Source of the DNA: Vreelandella massiliensis
GTDB lineage: Bacteria; Pseudomonadota; Gammaproteobacteria; Pseudomonadales; Halomonadaceae
Direction: 5' to 3'
Assembly: GCF_900155385.1 (NCBI RefSeq)
Contig: NZ_LT699745.1
Coordinates: 197,578 to 261,577 of the forward strand
DNA length: 64,000 nucleotides
Below the pieces are notes generated by a model that saw nothing but the letters and a program-made list of their open reading frames with translations, ran no database searches and was not told where the DNA came from. Made by a program: the position numbers and the translations under genes. Below, piece after piece: positions 56,458-64,000 of this stretch (position 1 is the stretch's first letter; each line of letters begins with the position of its first letter).

Positions 56458-58512
56458 GTGACGTCGGAAAACGATACGTCTCCCCAGAGGGACGATAAAC
56501 GTAATTTGCTAGTCGATAAGCTGGACGATGCGATTCACCAGCTCGCGCAAGAGCCCGCATTTTCCAAAGCAGCAAAATTGCCCCAAATGATGGAGTCTGC
56601 CCGGCAGGTCCTGCTTGAGCCAGGCGGGTGTGAGGCCATAGAAGCGCGCGCCGCTGAGCTGGAAGAAGCCGGCGTGTTTAGTGGTTCCGACTGGGAAACG
56701 CCGCAGTACCTTGTGCCATCCCTCACCACGTATGCGCTGAAAAGTCCCGACGCCAACATGGTAGTGATCGAAGCATTGAGCGAGCTACGCCTTCTGGCCG
56801 TGGCCAAAGGCAATTACGCCCACGACAGCGTTTCTGCCGAGCACGCTCACCACTACCTGACCCAGGTCATGGCGATCAACCTCTGGCTGCTGTTTTCCGC
56901 CCCCACAGAAGCCGAGCGTGAAACCCAGGGTAAGCTCGCCAATATCTCACGCCAACTGTTCCAGCATTTGGCCGAGCGTATCGGTTACGAACACATTGTC
57001 GATCAGCTTATTGATGAAATCTGGCGCATCCTGAAACAGCGCCCCATTCAGGTGGATGCCATCAAGTTGATGATCACCCAGATCGCCTTGTGTCAGACCA
57101 ACCCGGAGATCGACCTTGGCGCCAGCGGCCAAGGGGCGGCGCGCCTGGTGAGCTCGCTCTACGGCCCCACACAAGCGTGCCAGGAGGACCCTGGGGTCGG
57201 CATTTATCGCGACCGCCTCGAGCGTATGGATAATGCGGCGCTGCAAGCCGAAGCGACCGGTTTTGCCCGCGCCATGCACGACACCGGCTTGGTCTCGCCC
57301 TACCACCCGGTGCTACTGCGCCACTTGCTGGAATCGGGCGATCATCTTGTCTCCGAGGCGCTGGGCCTCTCCTCCACCGGGCGCGACTGCTTGCTTTGCT
57401 ACCGCGAACTGGTGCATGCGCTGATTCGCGGTGGCGTTTATCCTTCCACCCCGCAAGCGGTATACGGCCTTGCCTTGATGCTAGAGCGAGGCATTCTCTA
57501 CCAGCCGCCCGTGGCACCGGCCATGTGGCGCCAGCTAGGGTTAAAGCTCTCCGAATGGTCACAAGCGCGGCTCAATATTGCCTTCGGCGAAACCGCCTCC
57601 CCACGCGCGCGACTCCTCGAAGGCGTGATGTGCATGCTCGGCCAGCCTTTGGGCGTGGGCCAAGGGAATAACCCCACCTGCCAATCCGCCCGCGCGCTTT
57701 CGATGTGGGCCTACAACGACCCCGACTATCTGTTGCAAATGGTCGCTTGGGCAGCACGGGACGACGAGATCATCATGCACTTTGAGGGCCAGCCTATCTC
57801 TTCGATGGCTAGCCTAACGGGCGTCGCCACTGAGCTGCCGATAGACCTTGACCCGGTGTCGCTGATTGTGGTGCCGCACCTCGATCGCATCTATGCCGAA
57901 ATGGGGCGTCGCTGCATCTTCCGCGATGGCGATCCACACCGCTGGGTGAACCCCGAGTTTCACGGCTGGTGGTCGGGCCGGGGCTTTCGTATCAACGTCG
58001 ACGTGGGTACCGGCCAGCTCACCGGCGTAGACGAATTTTTACGCCATTTCTACGCGAGCTACCACCCTTACTACAATGGCAATCAACCGCTCATACACCC
58101 GCAGCCTGCGGGCATTGCGGTCACCGACAGCGCCGCGCGCTTTATCGGCTGGCACGCCATTACCATTTTACGCGCCTCGCTCGACCCTGAAGGCCAGATG
58201 CGTATCTACTTCTACAACCCCAATAACGACAGTGGCCAAGACTGGGGTGACGATGTTGTGGTGAGCACAGCCGGTCATGGTGAACGCTTCGGCGAGGCCT
58301 CGCTACTTTTTGAGCAGTTTGCCTCACGGCTCTATATTTACCACTTCGACCCACTGGAGAGCGGTGAGTTAGCCACCATTAGCGAGGACGAGCTTGAACG
58401 CGTGAAAGGGTATTTGTACCGCAGCTGGGGCAGCGATCGCATCCCCCCCGCCGAGCGACAAGCCGACGAAGGCCCCGTTTCGCCTCCCCCTTCGGACGGA
58501 TCCACAGAATAA
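56458..58512 (+). CDS. Unknown 684-residue protein with a papain-like Cys/His/Asn arrangement
   Basis: A large soluble protein with no signal peptide or membrane helix. The N-terminal 400 residues are predicted mainly helical. The last 280 residues contain NNPTCQSARALSMWAY with Cys408, RFIGWHAITIL with His566 and IYFYNPNNDSGQDWG with Asn587. A Cys in an amphipathic helix, a His in a strand and an Asn about 20 residues later is the layout of papain-like peptidases and transglutaminases, but I do not recognise the family. GTG start with GGAG shortly upstream; a TATAAT lies at 56423-56428. The stop is three bases from tlyA, so the two are probably co-transcribed. Confidence 0.75.
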   Translation: MTSENDTSPQRDDKRNLLVDKLDDAIHQLAQEPAFSKAAKLPQMMESARQVLLEPGGCEAIEARAAELEEAGVFSGSDWETPQYLVPSLTTYALKSPDANMVVIEALSELRLLAVAKGNYAHDSVSAEHAHHYLTQVMAINLWLLFSAPTEAERETQGKLANISRQLFQHLAERIGYEHIVDQLIDEIWRILKQRPIQVDAIKLMITQIALCQTNPEIDLGASGQGAARLVSSLYGPTQACQEDPGVGIYRDRLERMDNAALQAEATGFARAMHDTGLVSPYHPVLLRHLLESGDHLVSEALGLSSTGRDCLLCYRELVHALIRGGVYPSTPQAVYGLALMLERGILYQPPVAPAMWRQLGLKLSEWSQARLNIAFGETASPRARLLEGVMCMLGQPLGVGQGNNPTCQSARALSMWAYNDPDYLLQMVAWAARDDEIIMHFEGQPISSMASLTGVATELPIDLDPVSLIVVPHLDRIYAEMGRRCIFRDGDPHRWVNPEFHGWWSGRGFRINVDVGTGQLTGVDEFLRHFYASYHPYYNGNQPLIHPQPAGIAVTDSAARFIGWHAITILRASLDPEGQMRIYFYNPNNDSGQDWGDDVVVSTAGHGERFGEASLLFEQFASRLYIYHFDPLESGELATISEDELERVKGYLYRSWGSDRIPPAERQADEGPVSPPPSDGSTE

Positions 58513-58515
58513 GCC

Positions 58516-59271
58516 ATGCCACGCCTCGACCAACTGCTGGTAAGCCAAGGGCTGGCCACGTCTCGCACACGCGCCCAGCGGCTCATCCGCCATGGACGCG
58601 TCTCGCGTCTGGATACCCACGCCATACTGACCAAAGCTAGCGAAAAACTGCCGGATGACACGCCACTACAGGTGGAAGACGACCCGGAGGAGCGCTACGT
58701 CTCACGGGCGGGGCTCAAGCTTGAAGCCGTACTCAGTGCGCTGAATAAGCGTTTCGATGGTCAGGTGGTGCTCGATGTCGGGCAGTCCACCGGCGGCTTT
58801 AGTGACTGCGCCCTGCGCGTTGGCGCGCGACACGTGATCGGTATCGAAGTCGGCCATGGGCAGCTGGCGCCTTCACTGCGCGACGATCCTCGCGTCACCT
58901 GTTTGGAGGGCATCAACGCCCGCGCCATGCGCGACCATCCAGCACTTGCGGACACGCTAAAAACGCATCCCCTCAACATAGCGGTGATGGATGTCTCTTT
59001 TATTTCGCAAACCTTAATCCTGCCGGAAATCGCCGCGCTGCTGTCGGCGGGTGGCGAGCTGATTTCCCTGGTGAAGCCGCAGTTCGAGCTTGACCCTGCG
59101 GCGCTGGATAAGCGTGGCGTGGTGCGCGACCCTCGCCGCTACCGCGAGGTGGAAGAGAAACTTCGCGCGGCCTGTGCTGCGTGCGGTTTTGCCATCGCCC
59201 ACTGGCAGGAGAGCCCGATCACCGGCGGCGATGGTAATCGGGAATTTTTGCTCCATGCCATTAAAGACTAG
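58516..59271 (+). CDS. tlyA: TlyA-family rRNA 2'-O-methyltransferase
   Basis: A 251-residue protein. An N-terminal S4 RNA-binding domain (MPRLDQLLVSQGLATSRTRAQ, about 1-60) is followed by an FtsJ-type methyltransferase (VLDVGQSTGGFSDCALRVGA). The KPQFELDP motif and NREFLLHAIKD lie near the end. The family methylates rRNA in several bacteria; older annotations say haemolysin. The 3' end overlaps the convergent mscK by four bases. Confidence 0.9.
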   Translation: MPRLDQLLVSQGLATSRTRAQRLIRHGRVSRLDTHAILTKASEKLPDDTPLQVEDDPEERYVSRAGLKLEAVLSALNKRFDGQVVLDVGQSTGGFSDCALRVGARHVIGIEVGHGQLAPSLRDDPRVTCLEGINARAMRDHPALADTLKTHPLNIAVMDVSFISQTLILPEIAALLSAGGELISLVKPQFELDPAALDKRGVVRDPRRYREVEEKLRAACAACGFAIAHWQESPITGGDGNREFLLHAIKD

Positions 59272-62200
59272 CCACTTGGCTCACCACCAAGCGTAACGGA
59301 CTGCACGCGCACAGGGGCTGTTTCGTCGCCGTGCAGCCATACGTCCATTTGTTCAAAAGCGACCCGTATACCCGCCTCACGAAACAACTCGTCGACACGG
59401 CAGTTCACTTCATCGGCGGCGTATAGGCGATCAAGCAGGTCATTAACAAAAATGCGCAGCTCGAAGTTGAGGCTATGAGGCCCGTAGCTGAGACAGAAGA
59501 CTTGCGGCTCCGGGTCGCTTAAAACACGGGAGTTTTCTGCAGCCGCCTGGTGCAGCAACTCATGGACTTTAGGTAAATCCGAGCCGTGAGAGACGCCGTA
59601 TGTGAGCACTACTCGGGTCACGTTGTCCGATAGCGACCAGTTGATCAACTGGTCGGTGACGAAGGTTTTATTGGGGATAATGATTTCCTTACGGTCGAAA
59701 TCGGTCACCGTGGTGGCACGAATGCGAATCCGGCTCACCGTGCCATGCAGGTTCCCCAATGTAATCGTGTCCCCGATGCGAATTGGGCGTTCGAACAGAA
59801 TAATCAAACCGGAAATGAAATTGGCGAAAATCTCTTGCAGCCCAAAGCCTAAGCCAACGCTAAGCGCGGCCACCAGCCACTGCAGCTTGTTCCACGAAAC
59901 GCCAAGCGTGGCGAGCGCCATCACCACACCGGTACCCACAATCGTGTAAGAGAGTAGCGAGCTGATGGCATAGGCACTGCCCTGCTTTAGCGCCAGACGC
60001 GAGAGCACCATGACTTCTAAAAGCCCCGGCAGGTTACGCGCCATGATAAAGGTAATCCCGACAATCAATAGCGCCGTAAACAGATCCGACATGGAGAGTA
60101 CATTTTCCACCAGCTCCCCTTCCGCCGCCTCTAGTAGGGTAACCTGATCCAGATATCTCAACACCCCCAACAAATCAGCCCAAACGACGTACAAAAGTGC
60201 GGAGAATGCCAGCAGCAGGATTAGCCGCGAAAGACGCAGCGATTGTGTGTTGATCTGCTCCATATCCAGCGGCGGCTCCTCCACGACTTCTAGCCCGCCC
60301 TCGGCCCCCTCTTGAACTTGCGCACTGCGTCGGGCTAAAGCACGACGGTAAGCCAGACGCCGAGCAGCTACGGCCAAACTGCGCACTGCCGTGGCTTCTA
60401 CGACCACCCACAAACCCAAAATGTAGAGCGACACCACATAGCGCTCAATCAGCTTAAGCGCCGTATATTCATAGCCCCACGCGACAATACCCAATAGCAC
60501 AAGCGGGATTACCGCCATCGACATCCCCAGCACAAGGCGCAACAGATTCACCCCGAAAAAAGGCACATGGGCCAACACCAGCTTTGCCAACAACAAGCTC
60601 ATGGCCAAAAGCCCCAGCATAAAGAGCGCAAACGCCGTTGGACGCATCGCTAACGGGGTTTGTATGGCCTCGGTCATCGCCGCGATCGAGACCACCGGAA
60701 TCAGGGCGATCCCCAGCCCAGTGAGTAAACGCCTTACACGGGCGTTATAAGCCGCGGGCCAATTGAAATGGCGCTCAGCTACGCCATCTGTCATCAATAA
60801 ACGCCGCCCCAACGCAATCACTCCCCACAGCAGCGCGAGCTGTATCAATGCCGGGGCCTGCAAACCAAGACCCAATCCAGCCAGCAAACACCCTCCCGGC
60901 AGCGCCAAGAGCACGTTTAAGCACACGGCTTTGGGCGTATGTAGTTGGGTATCGCTTTTCAGCCGACCAATTTGCGCATGCAGCACCGCCAAGCGTTTTT
61001 TAATCCGCCGCCGCAGGGCCACCAGTACAGCCGCTAACAGCAGCAGTGGCCCACCGCTTACCCCCTTCCAAGCCTCACCCTTCCAAGCCTCAATGGAAAA
61101 GCGCGACGCCACGACTGAACGCCACTCCCCTTCGGACCATTCACTCTGCAGATAGTCGGGTAAGCTACGTAACCAATTCATATCAAGCGGTCGGCTATTG
61201 GCTACCCAGAACAGCTGCTCATCAATGGTTTCGCGCAGCTCGCGCGTGGTGTAAACAAGTTGCTGATGGTTGAGTTGAAGCTCAATGGCCGCACTCAACA
61301 GCGTGCCATAGGCCTGCTCAAGTGGCTCAACCAGTTCCCGCCGCGACTGATAGAGGCGTGTCAGGGAGTCCACCAAACCTGGCGTGACCTCAACGCCAGC
61401 CTCTTGCAGGCGTTGCGAGGCAAGCCGCTCGCCTTGGCGCAACTGATCCCGCTGGCGAATCAGGTCGAACTGCTTTAAGCGCAAATCAGCAATCTCATCT
61501 TGCAGTTCGCGCCGCGTGGTAACGTCCGGCAGTGCCTGGCGCTGCTCGCGAAGAATCCTCGACAACAGCTGACTGCCCCGAATCGCGTCGATTTGCTCGT
61601 TTAGCGTGCGTTGAAGCTGGCGGATATTATCGAGTTGCCGCTGGGTCTCCATATTTTCCCGCACTATGCTGCTGGCTCGATCAGTTGCCTGTAATAGCTC
61701 TAAGCTCAGCGTTTGGTTGACCTGCTGCGCACGGGCAACCACCGGATGCCCCCCCGCAATCAGTGGGTCATCTCTTGCGGCATCGGCAATCGCTTGCTCG
61801 GACAAAAGTCGCCGTTTACGCTCGATCTCCCCTTGCAGCCGCTCAAGGTATATTTCTTGGTGGGCAATCTGCAGGGCAATGAGCTCCTGCCGCTCTTGAG
61901 CTATCTCGCGAAGAAGACTGTTCGAACTTAATTCGCGCTGATGAAAGCTGATTTCGCGCTCTGCCACCGCGCGTTCTAACCGAATCTGGATCAGCTCTGG
62001 ATCTTGCGACTCGGAAAGCTGGCGATCAGCCAAGCGGGATGCGTGAGCGTCATGCTCCCGGCGCAAACGCTCCACGCGCTGTAGCGCAGAAACGATCGCT
62101 TGCTGTGCCCGCTCCGGTAATGCTTGCGCGGCCAATAATTGTGCATTTATTTCCGCCAGTTGGTTTTGTTGCTGCTGCAGCGCGGTGACCGCTTGGGCCT

Positions 62201-62591
62201 GTTCCGCTTCAAGCACATCAAGCGGCTTTTCACTTAACTGCGCCATCGAGGGTTGCCCCGGGTCTTGCGCCATCTGTTTGATCGCACTTTCCAAGCGTCG
62301 CAGCTCACCGGGAGCACTCGCGATACGCTGCTCCAACGTTTCAAGGCGCGCTTTGAAGGTGGCTAAACGATCATAGGCTTGCAGCGATGCTTCAAGCGCG
62401 GCCTTATGGCGTGTTTGCTCAGCGCTTAGCTCGCTATCGCTTTGCGTTAACGGCTCTAAACGCTCGCGCAGCACCTCCTTGGAAGGCACGCCGTCCAAAG
62501 TGACCGCCCACGTCGCGTTGGACAAAAAGCTCAGACTTAGATAAAGCACACACAAAAAAACAGGACGCCGCCAGCCAAAAACTTTGCCCAC
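59268..62591 (-). CDS. mscK: MscK-type mechanosensitive channel
   Basis: An 1107-residue channel. A signal peptide (about 1-29) is followed by a periplasmic coiled-coil domain of roughly 450 residues. A set of transmembrane helices leads into a C-terminal MscS domain with pore helix SVGLGFGLQEIFANFISGLII and the beta domain GDTITLGNLHGTVSRI. Such channels release solutes on hypo-osmotic shock, which suits a halophile. Full length compared with MscK/KefA (about 1100 residues). Confidence 0.95.
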   Translation of the reverse strand: MGKVFGWRRPVFLCVLYLSLSFLSNATWAVTLDGVPSKEVLRERLEPLTQSDSELSAEQTRHKAALEASLQAYDRLATFKARLETLEQRIASAPGELRRLESAIKQMAQDPGQPSMAQLSEKPLDVLEAEQAQAVTALQQQQNQLAEINAQLLAAQALPERAQQAIVSALQRVERLRREHDAHASRLADRQLSESQDPELIQIRLERAVAEREISFHQRELSSNSLLREIAQERQELIALQIAHQEIYLERLQGEIERKRRLLSEQAIADAARDDPLIAGGHPVVARAQQVNQTLSLELLQATDRASSIVRENMETQRQLDNIRQLQRTLNEQIDAIRGSQLLSRILREQRQALPDVTTRRELQDEIADLRLKQFDLIRQRDQLRQGERLASQRLQEAGVEVTPGLVDSLTRLYQSRRELVEPLEQAYGTLLSAAIELQLNHQQLVYTTRELRETIDEQLFWVANSRPLDMNWLRSLPDYLQSEWSEGEWRSVVASRFSIEAWKGEAWKGVSGGPLLLLAAVLVALRRRIKKRLAVLHAQIGRLKSDTQLHTPKAVCLNVLLALPGGCLLAGLGLGLQAPALIQLALLWGVIALGRRLLMTDGVAERHFNWPAAYNARVRRLLTGLGIALIPVVSIAAMTEAIQTPLAMRPTAFALFMLGLLAMSLLLAKLVLAHVPFFGVNLLRLVLGMSMAVIPLVLLGIVAWGYEYTALKLIERYVVSLYILGLWVVVEATAVRSLAVAARRLAYRRALARRSAQVQEGAEGGLEVVEEPPLDMEQINTQSLRLSRLILLLAFSALLYVVWADLLGVLRYLDQVTLLEAAEGELVENVLSMSDLFTALLIVGITFIMARNLPGLLEVMVLSRLALKQGSAYAISSLLSYTIVGTGVVMALATLGVSWNKLQWLVAALSVGLGFGLQEIFANFISGLIILFERPIRIGDTITLGNLHGTVSRIRIRATTVTDFDRKEIIIPNKTFVTDQLINWSLSDNVTRVVLTYGVSHGSDLPKVHELLHQAAAENSRVLSDPEPQVFCLSYGPHSLNFELRIFVNDLLDRLYAADEVNCRVDELFREAGIRVAFEQMDVWLHGDETAPVRVQSVTLGGEPSG

Positions 62592-62744
62592 CCCCTCCCC
62601 CCTTTATGAAGGCGCTTATAAGCAGCGCTCGAGCGTATTGTCAGCGCTTACTTTCGTCAGCGCAATCGAGATGAGTTGACATCACAGGGCAGCGTGATAG
62701 AAACAACCTTGGCATTTGCCATCCCCTCAATACGAGTCATTAAC

Positions 62745-63809
62745 ATGGTTACCCGTTTTCGATGGTTAGCGACGCTTATTGCCATGACGCTGGTTGTGGC
62801 GTTTGAAGTCAGTGCACAAGAAACCGAGCGTGAGGCCCAGGCCATTAAAGCGCGTATACAAGCGCTCAATAGCGAGCTAAACGCGCTGCAAGCCGAGCTT
62901 GATGCCTTGGAAAACCCAGCGGAGGATGGCGCTCAGCAGACATTTTTTAAGTACGCCGATACAACCCAAGCGGCAACCAGGGAGCAGGCGGTCGCCATCG
63001 AGGATATCAACGAGCGGCGTGATTTAGAGCAAGCCTCCAACCGTAACCCCTTTTCGATTACCACGCATCGCACCAACTATTTGCTTCCCCTTAGCTACAA
63101 CACCAACCCGAACCGCGACAGCTTTCGCGCTATCGAGCCCGACACGGCGCCAAGCCCGACGGAGTTAAAGTTCCAGTTCAGCACCAAAGTAGACATTGCA
63201 AGCGGACTTTTTCTTGGCCACGGGGATCTTTACTTTGGTTACACACAGCGCAGTTGGTGGCAAGCCTTTAACACAGAGGCATCGTCCCCCTTTCGTGAAA
63301 CCAATTACGAGCCAGAGCTTTTCATCGACTTTGATAACGCCTGGAGCGTATTCGGCTGGGTGAACGCGCGAAACCGCCTTGCCTTGAACCATCAGTCCAA
63401 CGGTCGCTCTGACCCGCTGTCCCGCAGCTGGAATCGAATCTATCTCGAAAGCATTTTTCAGCGCGGCGATTGGGCGTTTATGCTCTCTCCTTACTGGCGC
63501 ATTCCCGAAGCGGCAAGCGAGGATGATAACCCCAACATTCACCACTACATGGGGTATGGCGATATTAGCCTTGCGAAACGGCTTAATCACAATCACGAAA
63601 TTATCGCGCAGTGGCGTGGTAACCCCAGCAAGGGCCATCACGGCGCCCAAATTGATTACAGCTGGCCCACGTTTAATAACCTGCGGGCACACGTGCAGTA
63701 CTATTACGGCTACGGCGAGAGCTTGATTGATTACGACCACCGGGTACATCGGTTAAGCGTTGGCTTTAGCTTAAATCCGCTGTTTACCCCCAGCGGCTTA
63801 AATCGCTAG
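62745..63809 (+). CDS. pldA: Outer-membrane phospholipase A1 (OMPLA)
   Basis: A 354-residue outer-membrane enzyme. A signal peptide (to about VSAQ, residue 25) precedes a Gln/Ala-rich coiled coil (about 30-65), an unusual extension compared with E. coli PldA. The beta-barrel phospholipase has the catalytic NHQSNGRSDPLSRSWNRIY motif with His, Ser and Asn. It hydrolyses misplaced phospholipids in the outer leaflet. The ATG at 62745 is chosen; an in-frame ATG at 62676 would spoil the signal peptide. It is divergent from mscK. Confidence 0.92.
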   Translation: MVTRFRWLATLIAMTLVVAFEVSAQETEREAQAIKARIQALNSELNALQAELDALENPAEDGAQQTFFKYADTTQAATREQAVAIEDINERRDLEQASNRNPFSITTHRTNYLLPLSYNTNPNRDSFRAIEPDTAPSPTELKFQFSTKVDIASGLFLGHGDLYFGYTQRSWWQAFNTEASSPFRETNYEPELFIDFDNAWSVFGWVNARNRLALNHQSNGRSDPLSRSWNRIYLESIFQRGDWAFMLSPYWRIPEAASEDDNPNIHHYMGYGDISLAKRLNHNHEIIAQWRGNPSKGHHGAQIDYSWPTFNNLRAHVQYYYGYGESLIDYDHRVHRLSVGFSLNPLFTPSGLNR

Positions 63810-63889
63810 TGTCCGTCTTGTCTCATTCACTGTGACTGCTATGCTTAAAGTGACATTCACGTAAATACCGACCGTCAAAGGAAGACCTC

Positions 63890-64000
63890 ATGGCAAAACG
63901 TCCGTCTAACTACTCTGCTCAGTCTGAACAGCTTAAAGAGGATCTGCGCCAGCTTAGCGACACCGTTGAAGAACTGGTCAACGCTACGGCCCAAGACGCA
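63890..64000 (+). CDS. ElaB/YqjD/DUF883-like protein, 3' end outside window
   Basis: Only the first 37 codons are visible: MAKRPSNYSAQSEQLKEDLR, then QLSDTVEELVNATAQDA. AAGGAAG precedes the ATG. The charged helical start with LKEDLRQL and VEELV resembles the DUF883/ElaB family of inner-membrane ribosome-associated proteins, which end in a membrane helix. The C-terminus cannot be checked. Confidence 0.65.
   Translation, partial: MAKRPSNYSAQSEQLKEDLRQLSDTVEELVNATAQDA

Overview
The window looks like chromosomal DNA of a moderately GC-rich gammaproteobacterium of the Halomonas type (Halomonadaceae). The basis is gene content and gene order: rnd-ycgL-ycgN, dnaX-ybaB-recR, gacA-uvrC-pgsA followed by tRNA-Gly/Cys/Leu, a Pseudomonas-style prp cluster (GntR-prpB-prpC-acnD-prpF-prpD), rpe-gph-trpE split from trpGDC, and a FNR/ANR-type regulator. 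The genus is inferred, not proven. The window is mostly ordinary core genome, with small accessory islets at 38.0-38.7 kb and 45.8-46.7 kb.

Layout. 0-5.3 kb: signalling and oxygen/redox sensing (GGDEF-EAL protein, Aer-like receptor, soluble GAF histidine kinase, FNR/ANR-type regulator). 5.3-5.9 kb: a 53-residue unknown protein behind two tandem 19-bp palindromes. 5.9-11.3 kb, minus strand: ycgN, ycgL, rnd, recR, ybaB, dnaX, grxD. 11.4-16.2 kb: argF, tRNA-Ala, gacA, uvrC, pgsA and three tRNAs. 16.3-21.9 kb: nadB, ygfX-like/sdhE, ihfB, lapA-lapB, pyrF and a ComEA-like protein. 21.9-30.5 kb: the complete 2-methylcitrate cycle for propionate, with its GntR regulator. 30.7-38 kb: pabB, cysH, cysB, trxA, an AI-2E family permease, a SIMPL protein and serS. 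38-43 kb: a RHH/RelE-ParE toxin-antitoxin pair, a DUF4202 protein, a YdiJ-type dehydrogenase and small membrane proteins. 43-49.8 kb: trpC, trpD, trpG, then a Doc toxin-antitoxin islet, then trpE, gph, rpe. 50-53.9 kb: sulfate ABC transporter. 53.9-64 kb: envelope genes (lipoprotein, SH3 protein, MscK, PldA), tpm, tlyA, an unknown 684-residue protein, and the start of an ElaB/YqjD-like gene.

How genes work together. The prp genes form one pathway under a FCD-type GntR regulator; a perfect palindrome sits beside its start codon. CysB, cysH and the sulfate transporter form a sulfur regulon, and candidate palindromes lie upstream of cysB and of the transporter. The trp genes are split by a toxin-antitoxin islet at a site where Pseudomonas aeruginosa carries pyocin genes.

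Most worth checking: the IWDTP-repeat small protein and its palindromic operator; the 684-residue protein with a papain-like Cys/His/Asn spacing; the eight-unit 15-bp repeat between trpD and trpC; the trpE/trpG islet with an attenuator-like leader; and the hairpin between the tRNA-Ala promoter and the tRNA. All function calls come from reading the sequence; no database search was run.
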